A DNA stretch of 64,000 nucleotides from Streptomyces sp. 2114.4 (GTDB lineage: Bacteria; Actinomycetota; Actinomycetes; Streptomycetales; Streptomycetaceae): contig NZ_FYEY01000001.1 in NCBI RefSeq assembly GCF_900187385.1, positions 4,588,001 through 4,652,000 of the forward strand, read 5' to 3'. Numbering within the stretch: the first letter of the stretch is position 1; every line of letters starts with the position of its first letter. The position numbers and the translations under genes were made by a program. The notes beneath the pieces were generated by a model. It did not search any database. It worked only from the letters and a program-made list of their open reading frames with translations, and was not told the DNA's origin. This document shows positions 48,713 to 58,044 of this stretch, in pieces.

Positions 48713-50275
48713 TTAGCGGCGGATTCCGGTCGCGAACGGCAGGGTGTTGACGAACGCCCGGTGGTGCTCGCGGTCGCACCACTCCAGCTTGAGGTAGGAC
48801 TTGCCGGCCGAGGCGCGGATGGTCCGCTTGTCACGGGCGAGCGCCTCGGGCGAGCGGGAGGAGACCGTGAGGTAGCCGACGAGGTTGACGCCGGCGGCGC
48901 CGGAGGCCAGGTCCTCGCCGCGCTGGTCGACGCGGCCGTGGTGGGCGACGTCCCGCGGGTCGACGACCCGGTTCATCTTCGCGGCGCGGCTGGCCTCGGC
49001 GTCGTCGTTCGTCTTCTCCGTGAGCATCCGCTCGATGGCGATCTCGGTGGGCTCCAGGTCCATGCAGACCGCGACCGTACGGATCACGTCCGGGGTGTGC
49101 ACCAGGAGGGGCGCGAGGAAGTTGACGCCCACCGGGGTCAGCGGCCACTCCTTGACCCAGGCGGTGGCGTGGCACCACGGCGCGCGGGTCGTCGACTCCC
49201 GCGTCTTGGCCTGCAGATACGTCGGCTCCATCGCGTCCAGCTCGGCCGGCCAGGCGTTGCGCTTGCTCATCGCCTGGATGTGGTCGATGGGGTGGTCCGG
49301 GTCGTACATGGAGTGCACGAGGGAGGCGAGGCGGGCCTGCCCGAGGGGCTGGCGGACGCGGATGTCGGCCTCGGCGAGCCGGGCGCAAATGTCGGTCAGC
49401 TCGCGGGCCATGACGACGGCGAGGCCGGCGTCGCGGTCCAGCTTCTTGCGCAGCAGTCCGCCCTGGTGCATATGGGCGGCGCGCGCCATGGTGTGTGCCT
49501 CGGCGGCCAGCTCGCGGGTGTAGTGCATACAGGCGACGAGGTAGGCGCGGTGCTGCTCGGAGGAGGTGGAGACCATCGACTGGAGCTGGTCGTAGGAGTC
49601 CTGCAGCCAGTCGGGGGAGTTCTTGTCGCCGCGCTGGGCGACGTCCTTGGCATGGGCGTCCGGGTCGGCCGGCAGCGTCCGGGCCAGCATCTGCAGCCGG
49701 GTCACGAAGCCGTCGCCGTTGGCCACATGCTTGAGCAGCGTCCCGAAGCGGTCGACCAGCGCCTCCTGGTCCTCGCTGTCGCGCAGGCCGACGCCCGGCC
49801 CCTCGATCTCGATGGCCGCCGTCACCGTCTTGCGGTCGGCGTGCAGCAGCACCGCGATCTCGTCCGGGCCGAACGGGGCGGAGAGCCAGTTGATCCGGCC
49901 GATGCCGGGCGGCGGGCCGATCTCGATCTCCCGGCCGTCCAGCCGGACGCCCGCCTCGGCGGCGCCGGAGCGGTAGGTGGCGCCGCGGCGGACCGTCCGG
50001 CGGAAGCTGCGCCGGATCTCGAACCACTTGTAGAACGTACGGCCCTTGTACGGCACGTAGACGAGGGCGAGCGCCAGCACGGGGAAGCCGGTGAGGGACA
50101 CGATCCGCAGCGGCAGCATGGGCACCAGCAGCCCGCACATCATGCCGAGGAACGCCCCCGCGATGATCAGCGCGATCTCACCGGTCTCGCGGTTCTTGCC
50201 GACGATCGCGTTGGGCCGGGCGCGGCCGATCAGGTATGTGCGACGTGGCGCGATCGGGTGGGACTGCGTGCTCAA
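48713..50275 (-). CDS. SCO6880-family protein (PrgI-like membrane part and VirB4 N-terminal-like domain)
   Basis: 520 residues. Two TM segments near the N-terminus (EIALIIAGAFLGMMCGLLVPM, IVSLTGFPVLALALVYVPY), a basic KGRTFYKWFEIRRSFRR, then a large cytoplasmic domain rich in helices (DWLQDSYDQLQSMVSTSSEQ, HYTRELAAEAHTMARAA). It has no P-loop. The family partners with the VirB4-like ATPase. TTG 50275 overlaps the stop of the upstream gene by 4 bases, with GGAGG upstream. Confidence 0.8.
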   Translation of the reverse strand: MSTQSHPIAPRRTYLIGRARPNAIVGKNRETGEIALIIAGAFLGMMCGLLVPMLPLRIVSLTGFPVLALALVYVPYKGRTFYKWFEIRRSFRRTVRRGATYRSGAAEAGVRLDGREIEIGPPPGIGRINWLSAPFGPDEIAVLLHADRKTVTAAIEIEGPGVGLRDSEDQEALVDRFGTLLKHVANGDGFVTRLQMLARTLPADPDAHAKDVAQRGDKNSPDWLQDSYDQLQSMVSTSSEQHRAYLVACMHYTRELAAEAHTMARAAHMHQGGLLRKKLDRDAGLAVVMARELTDICARLAEADIRVRQPLGQARLASLVHSMYDPDHPIDHIQAMSKRNAWPAELDAMEPTYLQAKTRESTTRAPWCHATAWVKEWPLTPVGVNFLAPLLVHTPDVIRTVAVCMDLEPTEIAIERMLTEKTNDDAEASRAAKMNRVVDPRDVAHHGRVDQRGEDLASGAAGVNLVGYLTVSSRSPEALARDKRTIRASAGKSYLKLEWCDREHHRAFVNTLPFATGIRR

Positions 50276-51591
50276 CGCCCCTCACCTCCTGCTGATTTGC
50301 CGGTGCGGGAGCTGCTGCCCGGGCCGGGGTTCGTACGGGGGGCGGGGGTGGCGGGGGCCGAGGAGCGGCCGCCGCCGGTGCGGGAGCTGTGCGCGGCGAC
50401 ACCGCCGGCCACCGCGTCGGCCGGCCGGGACTGGCCGCCCTGCGCGCCCTGCTGCCCGCCGCCGTCGCCGCCGGACCGGCGGGAGCTGTGGGTCTTGATG
50501 CCCTGGGACACCAGCGCGGCGGGCGAGGAGATCATCGCGGCGGCCTGGCTGCCGTCGGTGGCCCGGCCCTTGTTCGTACGGGCCGAGACCATCTCGTCGC
50601 CGAAGCCGGGGACGAAGCGGTAGATCACCGCACTGGCGAAGATGGCGAGGACGATGATCGCGAGGCCGGAGACGACGGCGGAGAAGGCGTTCGGGCCCTT
50701 GTCGTGGGAGAGCGCACCGGCGATGCCGAGCACGATGACGATGACCGGCTTCACCATGATCACCGCGATCATGATGCCCGCCCAGCGGCGTACGTGCCCC
50801 CACATGTTCTTGTCGACCAGCCCGGCGTAGACGACGGTGCCGAGCAGCGCCCCGACGTACAGCAGCGCGGCCCGGATGACCAGCTCCAGCCACAGCACAC
50901 CGGCGGCGAGCACGGAGACCAGCGAGACCACGATCAGCATGATCGGGCCGCCGCCGATGTCCGTGCCCTTCGTGAGCGCCTGCGAGAACGCCCCGAAGAA
51001 GGTGTCGGTCTGGGCCCCGGTCCCCTTCGCGATGATCTCGGTGACCCCGTCGGTCGCCGAGACGATCGTGTAGAGGATCAGCGGGGTGAACGCGGAGGCG
51101 AGCACGGTCAGCCAGAGGAACCCGACCGCCTCACTGATCGCCTCCGTGAGCCGCACCCCGCGCACCGCGCGCTTGGCGACCGCCAGGAGCCACAGGACCA
51201 GGGTGAGGATGGTGGAGGCGGCGAAGACGACCGCGTACTGCCGCAGGAAGGCGGTGTTGGTGAAGTCGACCTGGGAGGTGGCCTTCACCGCGTCGGAGAG
51301 CTTGGTGACGATCCAGGCGGCGGCTTTGGCACAGCCCTTGGCGAGGGAGTCGAGGGGGTCGAGGGGGTTGTTGTCGGTGAGGCCGCCGGGGGGCTTGGGG
51401 GCGCCGGAGCCGGCTTTGTCGCCGGATTGGCAGTAGTTCTTGGCGGGGCCGACGATCAGGTCGCAGTTGTCCTTGGGGGACGGGCTGGGGTTGGGTGCCG
51501 CCAGGACGCGCGTGGCCAGCAGGAACACAGTGGTTTGTACGGACGCCAGCGCAGCGGTGACGGTGAGGGCACGCCTTCGGTTACCGCGCAT
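50272..51591 (-). CDS. VirB6/TrbL-like polytopic membrane protein
   Basis: 439 residues. Signal peptide (ALTVTAALASVQTTVFLLATRVLA), an external Cys-containing region (DNCDLIVGPAKNYCQ), then about six TM segments (AVVFAASTILTLVLWLLAVA, AVGFLWLTVLASAFTPLILYT, MLIVVSLVSVLAAGVLWLEL, ALLYVGALLGTVVYAG, IMIAVIMVKPVIVIVLGI, LAIIVLAIFASAVIYRF) and a long Ser/Gly-rich tail. This is the inner-membrane channel-like part of T4SS. ATG 51591 overlaps the VirB8-like gene by 11 bases, with GGAGGG inside it. Confidence 0.82.
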   Translation of the reverse strand: MRGNRRRALTVTAALASVQTTVFLLATRVLAAPNPSPSPKDNCDLIVGPAKNYCQSGDKAGSGAPKPPGGLTDNNPLDPLDSLAKGCAKAAAWIVTKLSDAVKATSQVDFTNTAFLRQYAVVFAASTILTLVLWLLAVAKRAVRGVRLTEAISEAVGFLWLTVLASAFTPLILYTIVSATDGVTEIIAKGTGAQTDTFFGAFSQALTKGTDIGGGPIMLIVVSLVSVLAAGVLWLELVIRAALLYVGALLGTVVYAGLVDKNMWGHVRRWAGIMIAVIMVKPVIVIVLGIAGALSHDKGPNAFSAVVSGLAIIVLAIFASAVIYRFVPGFGDEMVSARTNKGRATDGSQAAAMISSPAALVSQGIKTHSSRRSGGDGGGQQGAQGGQSRPADAVAGGVAAHSSRTGGGRSSAPATPAPRTNPGPGSSSRTGKSAGGEGR

Positions 51592-52432
51592 AGGTGAACC
51601 CTCCGTACTGCTCGACTGCCTTGGCGATCTGGTCGGCACCGGACGTCTTGTTGTCACCGTTGACCGGGGCGGGGCCGTCCTGCTGGGAGAAGCCCTCGAC
51701 CTTCCAGTCGCCACTTGCCCACGTCAGCTGGAGCCGCATGGTGAACCAGTCACTTGTCACCGGCGTGGTCGACTTCGCGCCGGCTGTACCGAACAAGCCC
51801 GTGCACCACACTTCGAGGTTCGCGGTGTCACCCGTGAGTTTCACGAGCTTGGTGCCGACGGGAACCGTGCGTGAGATGTAGGTCATGCCCTGGGCTGCGT
51901 TGCCGTTCGCGTCGAGACCGAGCTTCTTGAGGAAGGCGGTCGAGTACGCGGCGTCGAGTTTGCCCTGCATCTCGTTGACCTTGGCGGGGGCGAAGGCCTG
52001 CTTGACGATCGCGTGGCGTTCGTTGAGCTTCAGGATGTTGGCGGAAACCAGCGCCACCGCATAATTAGCCGCCGCCGACTGCGCCCCCTGCTCCGTCTTG
52101 GCGAAGCCCGACGCGATCCCCCCGTTCTTGCCCGTCACCGGCTTGGTGCCGGTGGGGGCGGTGGGCTGGGACTGGTCGGTGTCCTTGGGGGAGTCGCCGG
52201 AGGGGGTTTCGCTGTTGCCGCTTCCGCCGCGGTTGGCGAAGGCGATGGCCGCGAGCAGCAGGACGATCACGCCGACGATGGTGACGAGGTTGCGGCTGGA
52301 CATGCCGGCGCGAGGCCGCCGTCCCGAGCCGTAGATGTCACCGTCGCTGTCGGGAAGTCTGGTCCGTGTCTGGCCCGTCTCGGGACCGCGGTGGCCGTCG
52401 CCGCCGTAGCCGCCGTCGTCACTGAGACTCAT
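51581..52432 (-). CDS. VirB8-like membrane-anchored protein of the T4SS-like cluster
   Basis: 283 residues. Cytoplasmic Gly/Asp-rich start, one TM (LVTIVGVIVLLLAAIAFA), then an external domain of about 180 residues (SAAANYAVALVSANILKLNERHAIV, FTMRLQLTWASGDWKVEGFSQQDGP). The last segment is typical of NTF2-like folds as in VirB8/TcpC. ATG 52432 is the likely start; a GAGGGGG lies rather far upstream. First gene of the coupled block of five. Confidence 0.72.
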   Translation of the reverse strand: MSLSDDGGYGGDGHRGPETGQTRTRLPDSDGDIYGSGRRPRAGMSSRNLVTIVGVIVLLLAAIAFANRGGSGNSETPSGDSPKDTDQSQPTAPTGTKPVTGKNGGIASGFAKTEQGAQSAAANYAVALVSANILKLNERHAIVKQAFAPAKVNEMQGKLDAAYSTAFLKKLGLDANGNAAQGMTYISRTVPVGTKLVKLTGDTANLEVWCTGLFGTAGAKSTTPVTSDWFTMRLQLTWASGDWKVEGFSQQDGPAPVNGDNKTSGADQIAKAVEQYGGFTYAR

Positions 52433-52924
52433 CGCGCCTGTGCCCCCTCTGCCGCCGTCGCCGTGCATGCCGTAGTTGTGCCGCCCTCATATGACCGTAG
52501 CCGCGCGGGCGGCGGCTCGGGTGCAGCGGTACGAGTACATCTCACCGTGACGGGTCCTCAGATGCGGTACGACAGCGGCGAATGGGGGACTCTGGGGTAT
52601 TTGTGCTCATCGCCCGCTCCCCGGTTGCCGTCGCCTTCTTGCGCCTTGTTGCTTCCGGGTCCACCTGTCCCCGCGCAGCGGCCCGCCCAATCGGTCCGCT
52701 GGTGGCGGGGGTGGCCCGGGCGCGGGAGACGGGGCCGTCGGGCCGGGCGTGATGGGGCGTCAGCATGGGGCCTCGGCAGGAAGGTGGGGCCGGTGGGAGC
52801 GAGTGGGGGCACGGGGCGGCGGAGGGATGGCGGGCGGGGGCGCAGGGGGAGCGGCCCGGGGCCGGGTGCGGACGGGGGTGTGCACCGCTCGGCCGGCCCC
52901 GGCAGGCCCTCGGGTGTGGGTGCG
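52433..52924. other. Gap between VirB8-like and pilin-like genes
   Basis: About 490 bases without a supported gene; short open frames (for example 52542-52766 minus) give Pro/Arg-rich products and look spurious. It should hold the promoter of the VirB8-to-TraG operon. Confidence 0.5.
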
Positions 52925-53233
52925 CTAGACCGCCATGCCGTAGACGATGGTGAACAGTGTCCCCAGGGAGCCGATGATGAAGACGCCGGTCAGGCCGGCC
53001 ACGATCAGGCCCTTGCCCTGCTCGGCGCTGAAGGTGTCGCGCAGCGCGGTGGCGCCGATGCGCTGTTTGGCGGCGCCCCAGATCGCGATGCCGAGGCAGA
53101 GCAGGATCGCCACCGCCATGACCACTTCGACCATCACGCGGGCCTCGTTGCCCAGGCTCCCGAACGGTCCCCAGTCCGGGGCGATTCCGCCGATGATGGT
53201 GGTGATGTCGCCTTTTTCGGCCGCAATGAACAT
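52925..53233 (-). CDS. VirB2/TrbC-like small two-TM protein
   Basis: 102 residues with two hydrophobic segments (VEVVMAVAILLCLGIAIWGAA, GLIVAGLTGVFIIGSLGTLF) separated by a basic loop (KQRIGATALRD), the topology of T4SS pilins. ATG 53233 is preceded by GGTGAG 7 bases upstream; GTG 53245 is an alternative. Same strand as the T4SS-like operon, 490 bases upstream of it, so possibly its own promoter. Confidence 0.72.
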   Translation of the reverse strand: MFIAAEKGDITTIIGGIAPDWGPFGSLGNEARVMVEVVMAVAILLCLGIAIWGAAKQRIGATALRDTFSAEQGKGLIVAGLTGVFIIGSLGTLFTIVYGMAV

Positions 53234-53740
53234 GTGTGAACTCACCGCCCCTTGGTGGGTAGTTGTGTGCCCGTGCCGACGCGGCGCGGGTCGCTCTCTA
53301 TCTTCGCTGACGAACGGGCCGTCAGCTGTCGTCTTGGCGGCTTTCTTTGACGGATCCCGTGGGAGTCGCGTGGACGTGTGGGCGCACGCCGTCCATTGAA
53401 CCGACCGGTATCACCGTGTGTATCACGGGGGTCACCCCTGGGCAATGATCATCGGAAAGAGTGGTGGCCGGTCCGGCGTGCCGTTGCGGCCGGGGCCGTT
53501 CGGGTGGCGGTCATCTGCTGTCATGGTGCCGGTCGGCGGACCTCGTTCCGCCGCGGCGCTCTTGATGAGTGTCGCTCATCCGGCGGTGTTCCGGGGGCCG
53601 TCGGGAGCAGCGTCCGCCCCCGGGCCGGAGCGCCCCCTGCGCCGGGTCATGCGCCGCCGTGCCGCGCCGGAGCGGCACGGCGCGCGCGGAGCGGCCGGAA
53701 AAAGGCAGTGAACCGGGGCTGAATGGGGGAGGGTTGGGGC
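53234..53740. other. Divergent promoter region of the T4SS-like locus
   Basis: About 500 bases between the pilin-like gene (minus) and the transglycosylase gene (plus). No gene is supported. GTATCAC occurs twice in direct repeat at about 53408-53430, followed by GGGTCACCCC, possibly a regulatory site. Confidence 0.45.
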
Positions 53741-54745
53741 GTGCGGAAATTCTGGGTGGCCGGAGGGCTCGGGACAGGGCTGGTGCTCTGCTTGCTCGGG
53801 CTGCTTGTGATCGGTACGTACACGGTGGCGGCCCGGCTGGCCGGGGCCGGCGGGCGGGCGCTCGGGCTGGCGAAGGGGGCGGTGCCGGCCGAGTACCAGC
53901 CCCTGGTGCAGAAGTGGGGGACGCTCTGTCCGGCGATAAGTCCCGCGCTGCTGGCGGCGCAGCTCTACCAGGAGAGCGGGTGGAACCCGCGGGCGCAGAG
54001 CCCGGCGGCCGCTCAGGGCATGGCGCAGTTCATCCCGGGGACCTGGCAGACGCACGGCGTCGACGGGAACGGCGACGGCAAGAAGGACGTGTGGGACCCG
54101 CAGGACGCGATCGCGTCGGCGGCCTCGTACGACTGCGAGCTGGCCGGCTATGTGAAGAGCGCGCCGGGCAACGCCACGCACAACATGCTCGCGGCGTACA
54201 ACGCGGGGGCGTACCGCGTGATCCAGTACAACGGGGTGCCGCCGTACCGCGAGACCCGGAACTACGTGAAGACGATCACGACGCTCGCGAAGAGCTTCGA
54301 GGCGCCCTCGGGTCCGGTGGCGCCGTCGAAGCAGGCCGCGGGGGCGATCTACTTCGCGCAGGAGAAGCTCGGCACGCGCTATCTGTGGGGTGGTACGGGA
54401 ACGGCGGCGCAGGGCGGGCGGTTCGACTGTTCGGGGCTGACCCAGGCGGCGTACCGCTCCGTGGGCATCGAGCTGCCGCGGGTGGCGAACGACCAGTGGA
54501 ACGCCGGACCGCATCCGAAGCGGGACGAGCTGCTGCCGGGGGACCTGGTGTTCTTCGCCTACAACCTCAAGGACCCGCGGTCGATCCACCATGTGGGGCT
54601 CTATGTGGGTGGTGGGTACATGATCAATGCGCCGTACACCGGGGCCGTGATCCGGTTCGACAAGATCGATACGCCGGACTACATCGGTGCCACCCGCGTC
54701 ACGTCCGATGGCGCAAAAGCGCTGCCCGGTGCGAACGCTGCGTGA
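53741..54745 (+). CDS. Bifunctional lytic transglycosylase / NlpC-P60 peptidase (VirB1-like)
   Basis: 334 residues. One N-terminal TM (VAGGLGTGLVLCLLGLLVIGTY), an SLT domain with catalytic Glu in LYQESGWNPRAQS and GMAQFIPGTWQTHG, then an NlpC/P60 domain with catalytic Cys in FDCSGLTQAAYRSVG and His in HHVGLYVGGGYM. It cuts both glycan strands and stem peptides, as VirB1-type proteins do when a T4SS opens the wall. GTG 53741 has GGGGGAGGG upstream; ATG 53723 is an alternative. Divergent from the T4SS-like operon. Confidence 0.92.
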   Translation: MRKFWVAGGLGTGLVLCLLGLLVIGTYTVAARLAGAGGRALGLAKGAVPAEYQPLVQKWGTLCPAISPALLAAQLYQESGWNPRAQSPAAAQGMAQFIPGTWQTHGVDGNGDGKKDVWDPQDAIASAASYDCELAGYVKSAPGNATHNMLAAYNAGAYRVIQYNGVPPYRETRNYVKTITTLAKSFEAPSGPVAPSKQAAGAIYFAQEKLGTRYLWGGTGTAAQGGRFDCSGLTQAAYRSVGIELPRVANDQWNAGPHPKRDELLPGDLVFFAYNLKDPRSIHHVGLYVGGGYMINAPYTGAVIRFDKIDTPDYIGATRVTSDGAKALPGANAA

Positions 54746-54953
54746 ACATAGGGCCCTGAACTGCAGTGATGAATCAAGCTTCGATAACGTCCTGGTGATC
54801 ATCCGGTAGAGAGTGGAACGGCTGGGGTGGACATCGCGTTTCCTTGGCGTGGGGACGTAGCGGAGCAGTTCGACACGGCACACGCTCGACGACCACGGGG
54901 GCAGGCAGCACACGACGGCGCTCGCGCGCGCGAAAGATAAGGGGCCGCGGCAG

Positions 54954-55673
54954 ATGGCTGGACTCGCACTCGAGGGGCCGAACCCCGATGTCGACGTGCT
55001 CGACGGCATCAACGGTCTCGCGAAGGACGCCCCCCACTGGGTCAACAAGGCCATGGAGTACATCGGCGAGTACGGCATCATCGCCGGCCTCGGGGTGCTG
55101 TGTCTGATCGCCTGGTGGTCCGCGCGCCGCCGGCCGGGCGCACCGTCGGCCGTCGCGGGCCTGATGTGGGCGCCGCTGGCCGCGGGCCTCGCGCTGCTGG
55201 CCAACATCCCGATCCGGAACTTCGTCGAGCGGCCCCGGCCGTTCAAGGACCACGCCGGGCTGGAAGTGCTGATCCCCGGCAAGAGCGACTTCTCGTTCGT
55301 GAGCGATCACGCGACGCTCACCATGGCGGTCGGCGTCGGCCTGTTCCTCGCCCACCGCAAATACGGCCTGATCGGGATCGCGCTGGCGCTCGCGGAGGGC
55401 TTCTGCCGCGTCTACATGGGCGTGCACTACCCGACCGATGTGATCGGCGGCTTCGCGCTGGGCACCGCCGTCGCGCTGCTGCTCGCGCCGCTCGCGCAGG
55501 CGCTGCTGGTGCCGCTGACGACGGCGATCGCCCGGTCGAAGCTGGCCTGGCTGGTGCGGGCACCGGGTGCGGACGGCTCCGCGGGGCCGGACGCCGAGGG
55601 CGGCCGGGTGGTGGCCACCGGCTCGGCGATGGGGCGGGGACAGAAGGAGCGGGACAAGGACCTGGCGGCCTGA
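54954..55673 (+). CDS. PAP2-family phosphatase
   Basis: 239 residues, membrane phosphatase with the acid-phosphatase triad: NFVERPRPFKD (KxxxxxxRP type), SFVSDHATL in place of the usual PSGH, and CRVYMGVHYPTDVIGG. Four to five TM segments, basic C-terminal tail. Likely dephosphorylates undecaprenyl pyrophosphate or phosphatidic acid. ATG 54954. Confidence 0.88.
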   Translation: MAGLALEGPNPDVDVLDGINGLAKDAPHWVNKAMEYIGEYGIIAGLGVLCLIAWWSARRRPGAPSAVAGLMWAPLAAGLALLANIPIRNFVERPRPFKDHAGLEVLIPGKSDFSFVSDHATLTMAVGVGLFLAHRKYGLIGIALALAEGFCRVYMGVHYPTDVIGGFALGTAVALLLAPLAQALLVPLTTAIARSKLAWLVRAPGADGSAGPDAEGGRVVATGSAMGRGQKERDKDLAA

Positions 55674-55740
55674 GGGAGCGCCGGACCGGGTGGCACGCAC
55701 CGGTCCGGCGGCCCCAGGGAGCGATGACCTGGCGGATGCG

Positions 55741-55774
55741 GACGGCCCGGACCCCTCGCGGGGGCCGGGCCGTC
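55741..55774. terminator. Terminator between convergent PAP2 and flavoprotein genes
   Basis: GACGGCCCGG at 55741-55750 pairs with CCGGGCCGTC at 55765-55774, and the inner CCCC/GGGG also pairs. It can end transcription in both directions. Confidence 0.85.
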
Positions 55775-55802
55775 CGTGTGTCCGCCGGTGTGCCGGGCGG
55801 TG

Positions 55803-57425
55803 TCAGAGCGCCTGCGGGAAGGTGCTGAACAGCCGCTGCGGGTCGTAGGTGCGCTTGACCTGGGCGAGCCGGGTGGCGGCGGCGCCGTAGTAGGCGGACT
55901 TCCAGTCGGTCAGGCCGGGGTCGGTGTAGTTCTGGTAGGCGGCGCCCGAGGAGTAACGGCGCATCGCGTCATGGAAGGAATTCAGCCACGCTGTGCGGGT
56001 GGCGGACGACCCTCCCCCAGCCGGCCAGGACGTCAAGTACTGGGCGAGGAACCGCGAGCCGCGGTGGACGAAGGCGGTGTCGGTGCGCCCGACGCGGTTG
56101 ACCGCGCCGCCCAGCGCCGTCAGCGCCACGTTGCCGGCCACGCCCTTGCGGCCGCCCGCCTCGATCTGGTCCATCAGCGTGCGGATGCCGGCCGTGGACA
56201 GCGAGCGGTCGAAGAAGTGCGAGCGGGCCGCGTAGGTCTCGCGGCCCAGCTGCCCGGCGCCGGTGTGGCCGGGCAGCGAACCCGGCATATGGCACTGGGC
56301 GGTGGACTTGGAGGAGCAGCCCGCGTACGACTCCATCGCGTCCAGGTAGCCGGTCGGCGTGAGGTGGACGCTCTTGGCGGGGCCGGGGCCGCCCGGCTGG
56401 TCGGCGAGCTTGTCGAGGGCGTTCTTCAGGTCGCCGTAGCTGCCCAGGGAGAAGGCCGCGACGGAGACCGACGGGGTGTTGCCGGGGCGGGCGTCGAGAT
56501 GGCAGGCGGACCAGATCTCGTCGGCCTGCACCGGCCCCCACTTCTGCCAGGACGCCACGACCTTCGCCGCCTTGGACCACGGCCAGGTGAGGTACGCCAT
56601 CACCGCGCGGGGCGCCGGATGCGTACGGAAGCGGAGTTCGGTCACCACGCCGAAGTTGCCGTTGCCGGCGCCGCGCAGCGCCCAGAACAGGTCGGAATGG
56701 CGGCTCTTGTCGCAGTCGACGGTCTTGCCGTCGGCCGTGACCAGGGTGGCGCCGACGAGGCTGTCGCAGGTCAGCCCGTACGCACGGGAGACCACGCCAT
56801 GGCCGCCGCCGAGGGTGAGGCCGGATATGCCGACGGTGGGGCAGGAGCCCCCGGGTATCGTCACGCCGTGCGCCCCGAGGCCTTCGTAGACGTCGATGAG
56901 CTTGGCGCCGGCGCCGATGGCGGTGGTGCCGCCGGACGGCGCGCCGACCTTGGAGAGCGCGGAGACGTCGATGACGAGCTTGCCGTTGCCGCTGGACCAG
57001 CCGGCGTAGGAGTGGCCGCCGCTGCGGATGGCGACCGGGGTGTCGTTGCGCCGGGCGAAGGCGAGGCATTCGGCGATGTCCGCTGGGTGCTCGACGTAGG
57101 CGATGGCTGCCGGCTTCAGCGTGTCGTAGCGGGTGTTGTACAGGCGGCGGGCGGTCGCGTAGGCGGCGTCGGAGGCCCGCACCAGCTTGCCGTCCAGGCT
57201 CTTGCCCAGCGCGGTCCAGGAGGCCTGGGAGGCCCGGCTGTGGACGGCGGCCCCCGCGGAGGAGGCCGCATTGGTCTGTGCCGCAGCGGTGCCGGTCGCG
57301 GCGCCGGTGTCCGAGGCGGAGGACGCCGCACCCGCCTTGCCGGTCTTGTTGTCGCAGCCGGTGGCCAGGGCCGCCGAGGCCGCCGCCAGTCCGCCGCCCG
57401 CCTGCAGGAGTGTGCGCCGCTTCAC
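55803..57425 (-). CDS. Secreted FAD-binding oxidoreductase (BBE-like, bicovalent flavin)
   Basis: 540 residues. N-terminus KRRTLLQAGGGLAAASAALATGC combines a weak Tat-type signal with a lipobox-like Cys. FAD domain: PVAIRSGGHSYAGWSSG (His for flavin attachment), GLTLGGGHGVVSRAYGLTCDSL (Cys for the second bond), SDLFWALRGAGNGNFGVVTELRFR; C-terminal BBE motif AYQNYTDPGL. Members oxidise alcohols or sugars. Function of this one unknown; no coupled neighbour. Confidence 0.9.
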   Translation of the reverse strand: MKRRTLLQAGGGLAAASAALATGCDNKTGKAGAASSASDTGAATGTAAAQTNAASSAGAAVHSRASQASWTALGKSLDGKLVRASDAAYATARRLYNTRYDTLKPAAIAYVEHPADIAECLAFARRNDTPVAIRSGGHSYAGWSSGNGKLVIDVSALSKVGAPSGGTTAIGAGAKLIDVYEGLGAHGVTIPGGSCPTVGISGLTLGGGHGVVSRAYGLTCDSLVGATLVTADGKTVDCDKSRHSDLFWALRGAGNGNFGVVTELRFRTHPAPRAVMAYLTWPWSKAAKVVASWQKWGPVQADEIWSACHLDARPGNTPSVSVAAFSLGSYGDLKNALDKLADQPGGPGPAKSVHLTPTGYLDAMESYAGCSSKSTAQCHMPGSLPGHTGAGQLGRETYAARSHFFDRSLSTAGIRTLMDQIEAGGRKGVAGNVALTALGGAVNRVGRTDTAFVHRGSRFLAQYLTSWPAGGGSSATRTAWLNSFHDAMRRYSSGAAYQNYTDPGLTDWKSAYYGAAATRLAQVKRTYDPQRLFSTFPQAL

Positions 57426-57679
57426 TGGGATGAATCCCCCTCGATGTCGTGGATACGGTCCTGCCCCGCCTGCCGTCGGCCCGGCCGCAGGTCACGGGGC
57501 GCGTGCAGGGAAGGCCGCACCGGACGGCCGCGGCGGCGTCTGCCCTCGCGTTCCGCTGTGCCCGGGATTGCTCCGCACTGTCCGGTGTCGTCCGTGCCGT
57601 CCGTTACCGGTGCGGTGCGCGTACTCCCCTCACTAGGCAGATGCCGTAAGGGCGTTGGGGGTTCCCGGAACGGACTCTC

Positions 57680-57871
57680 TCATTCCGAGGGGCGCTCGGG
57701 GTCGGTGCCCGCACCCGGTCCGGCGGCCACGTCGGCCAGATGGCGCTCGGCGTCCGTACGCGCCTGAGAGCGGGCACGACGGGCCGGACCCCGCCAGCCG
57801 CAGGTGCAGCGGGCCGTGCAGAAGGAACCGCTCTCGGTGGTGAAGGTCGTATGGGGAGCTCGGTGGGGCAC
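57680..57871 (-). CDS. Small Cys-rich conserved protein
   Basis: 63 residues with SFCTARCTCGWRGPARRARSQARTDAERHLAD, a short Cys-x3-Cys-x-Cys motif followed by an Arg/Ala-rich helix. Similar small proteins recur in Streptomyces; the Cys pattern may bind zinc. Function unknown. Good fit to codon bias. Confidence 0.65.
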   Translation of the reverse strand: MPHRAPHTTFTTESGSFCTARCTCGWRGPARRARSQARTDAERHLADVAAGPGAGTDPERPSE

Positions 57872-58044
57872 CCCGTCACGCTACGCGTGCCAGGTGCCCT
57901 TGCGTGACGAGCCCCCTTGACGGTCGTTGAACCGGGCGGTCGACGGAACGTCAGATGCGGCGGTGGCGGACCGGGTGACCCTCCCGAGCGGACCGGCCGG
58001 CCCAGGCCGTTCCCGAAGACAGCGGCCGAGGGGGCTCGTACGCG

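Noticed and set aside
55776..57767. Plus-strand 663-codon frame opposite the flavoprotein
   Set aside because: No domains; the minus-strand protein has clear FAD and BBE motifs.
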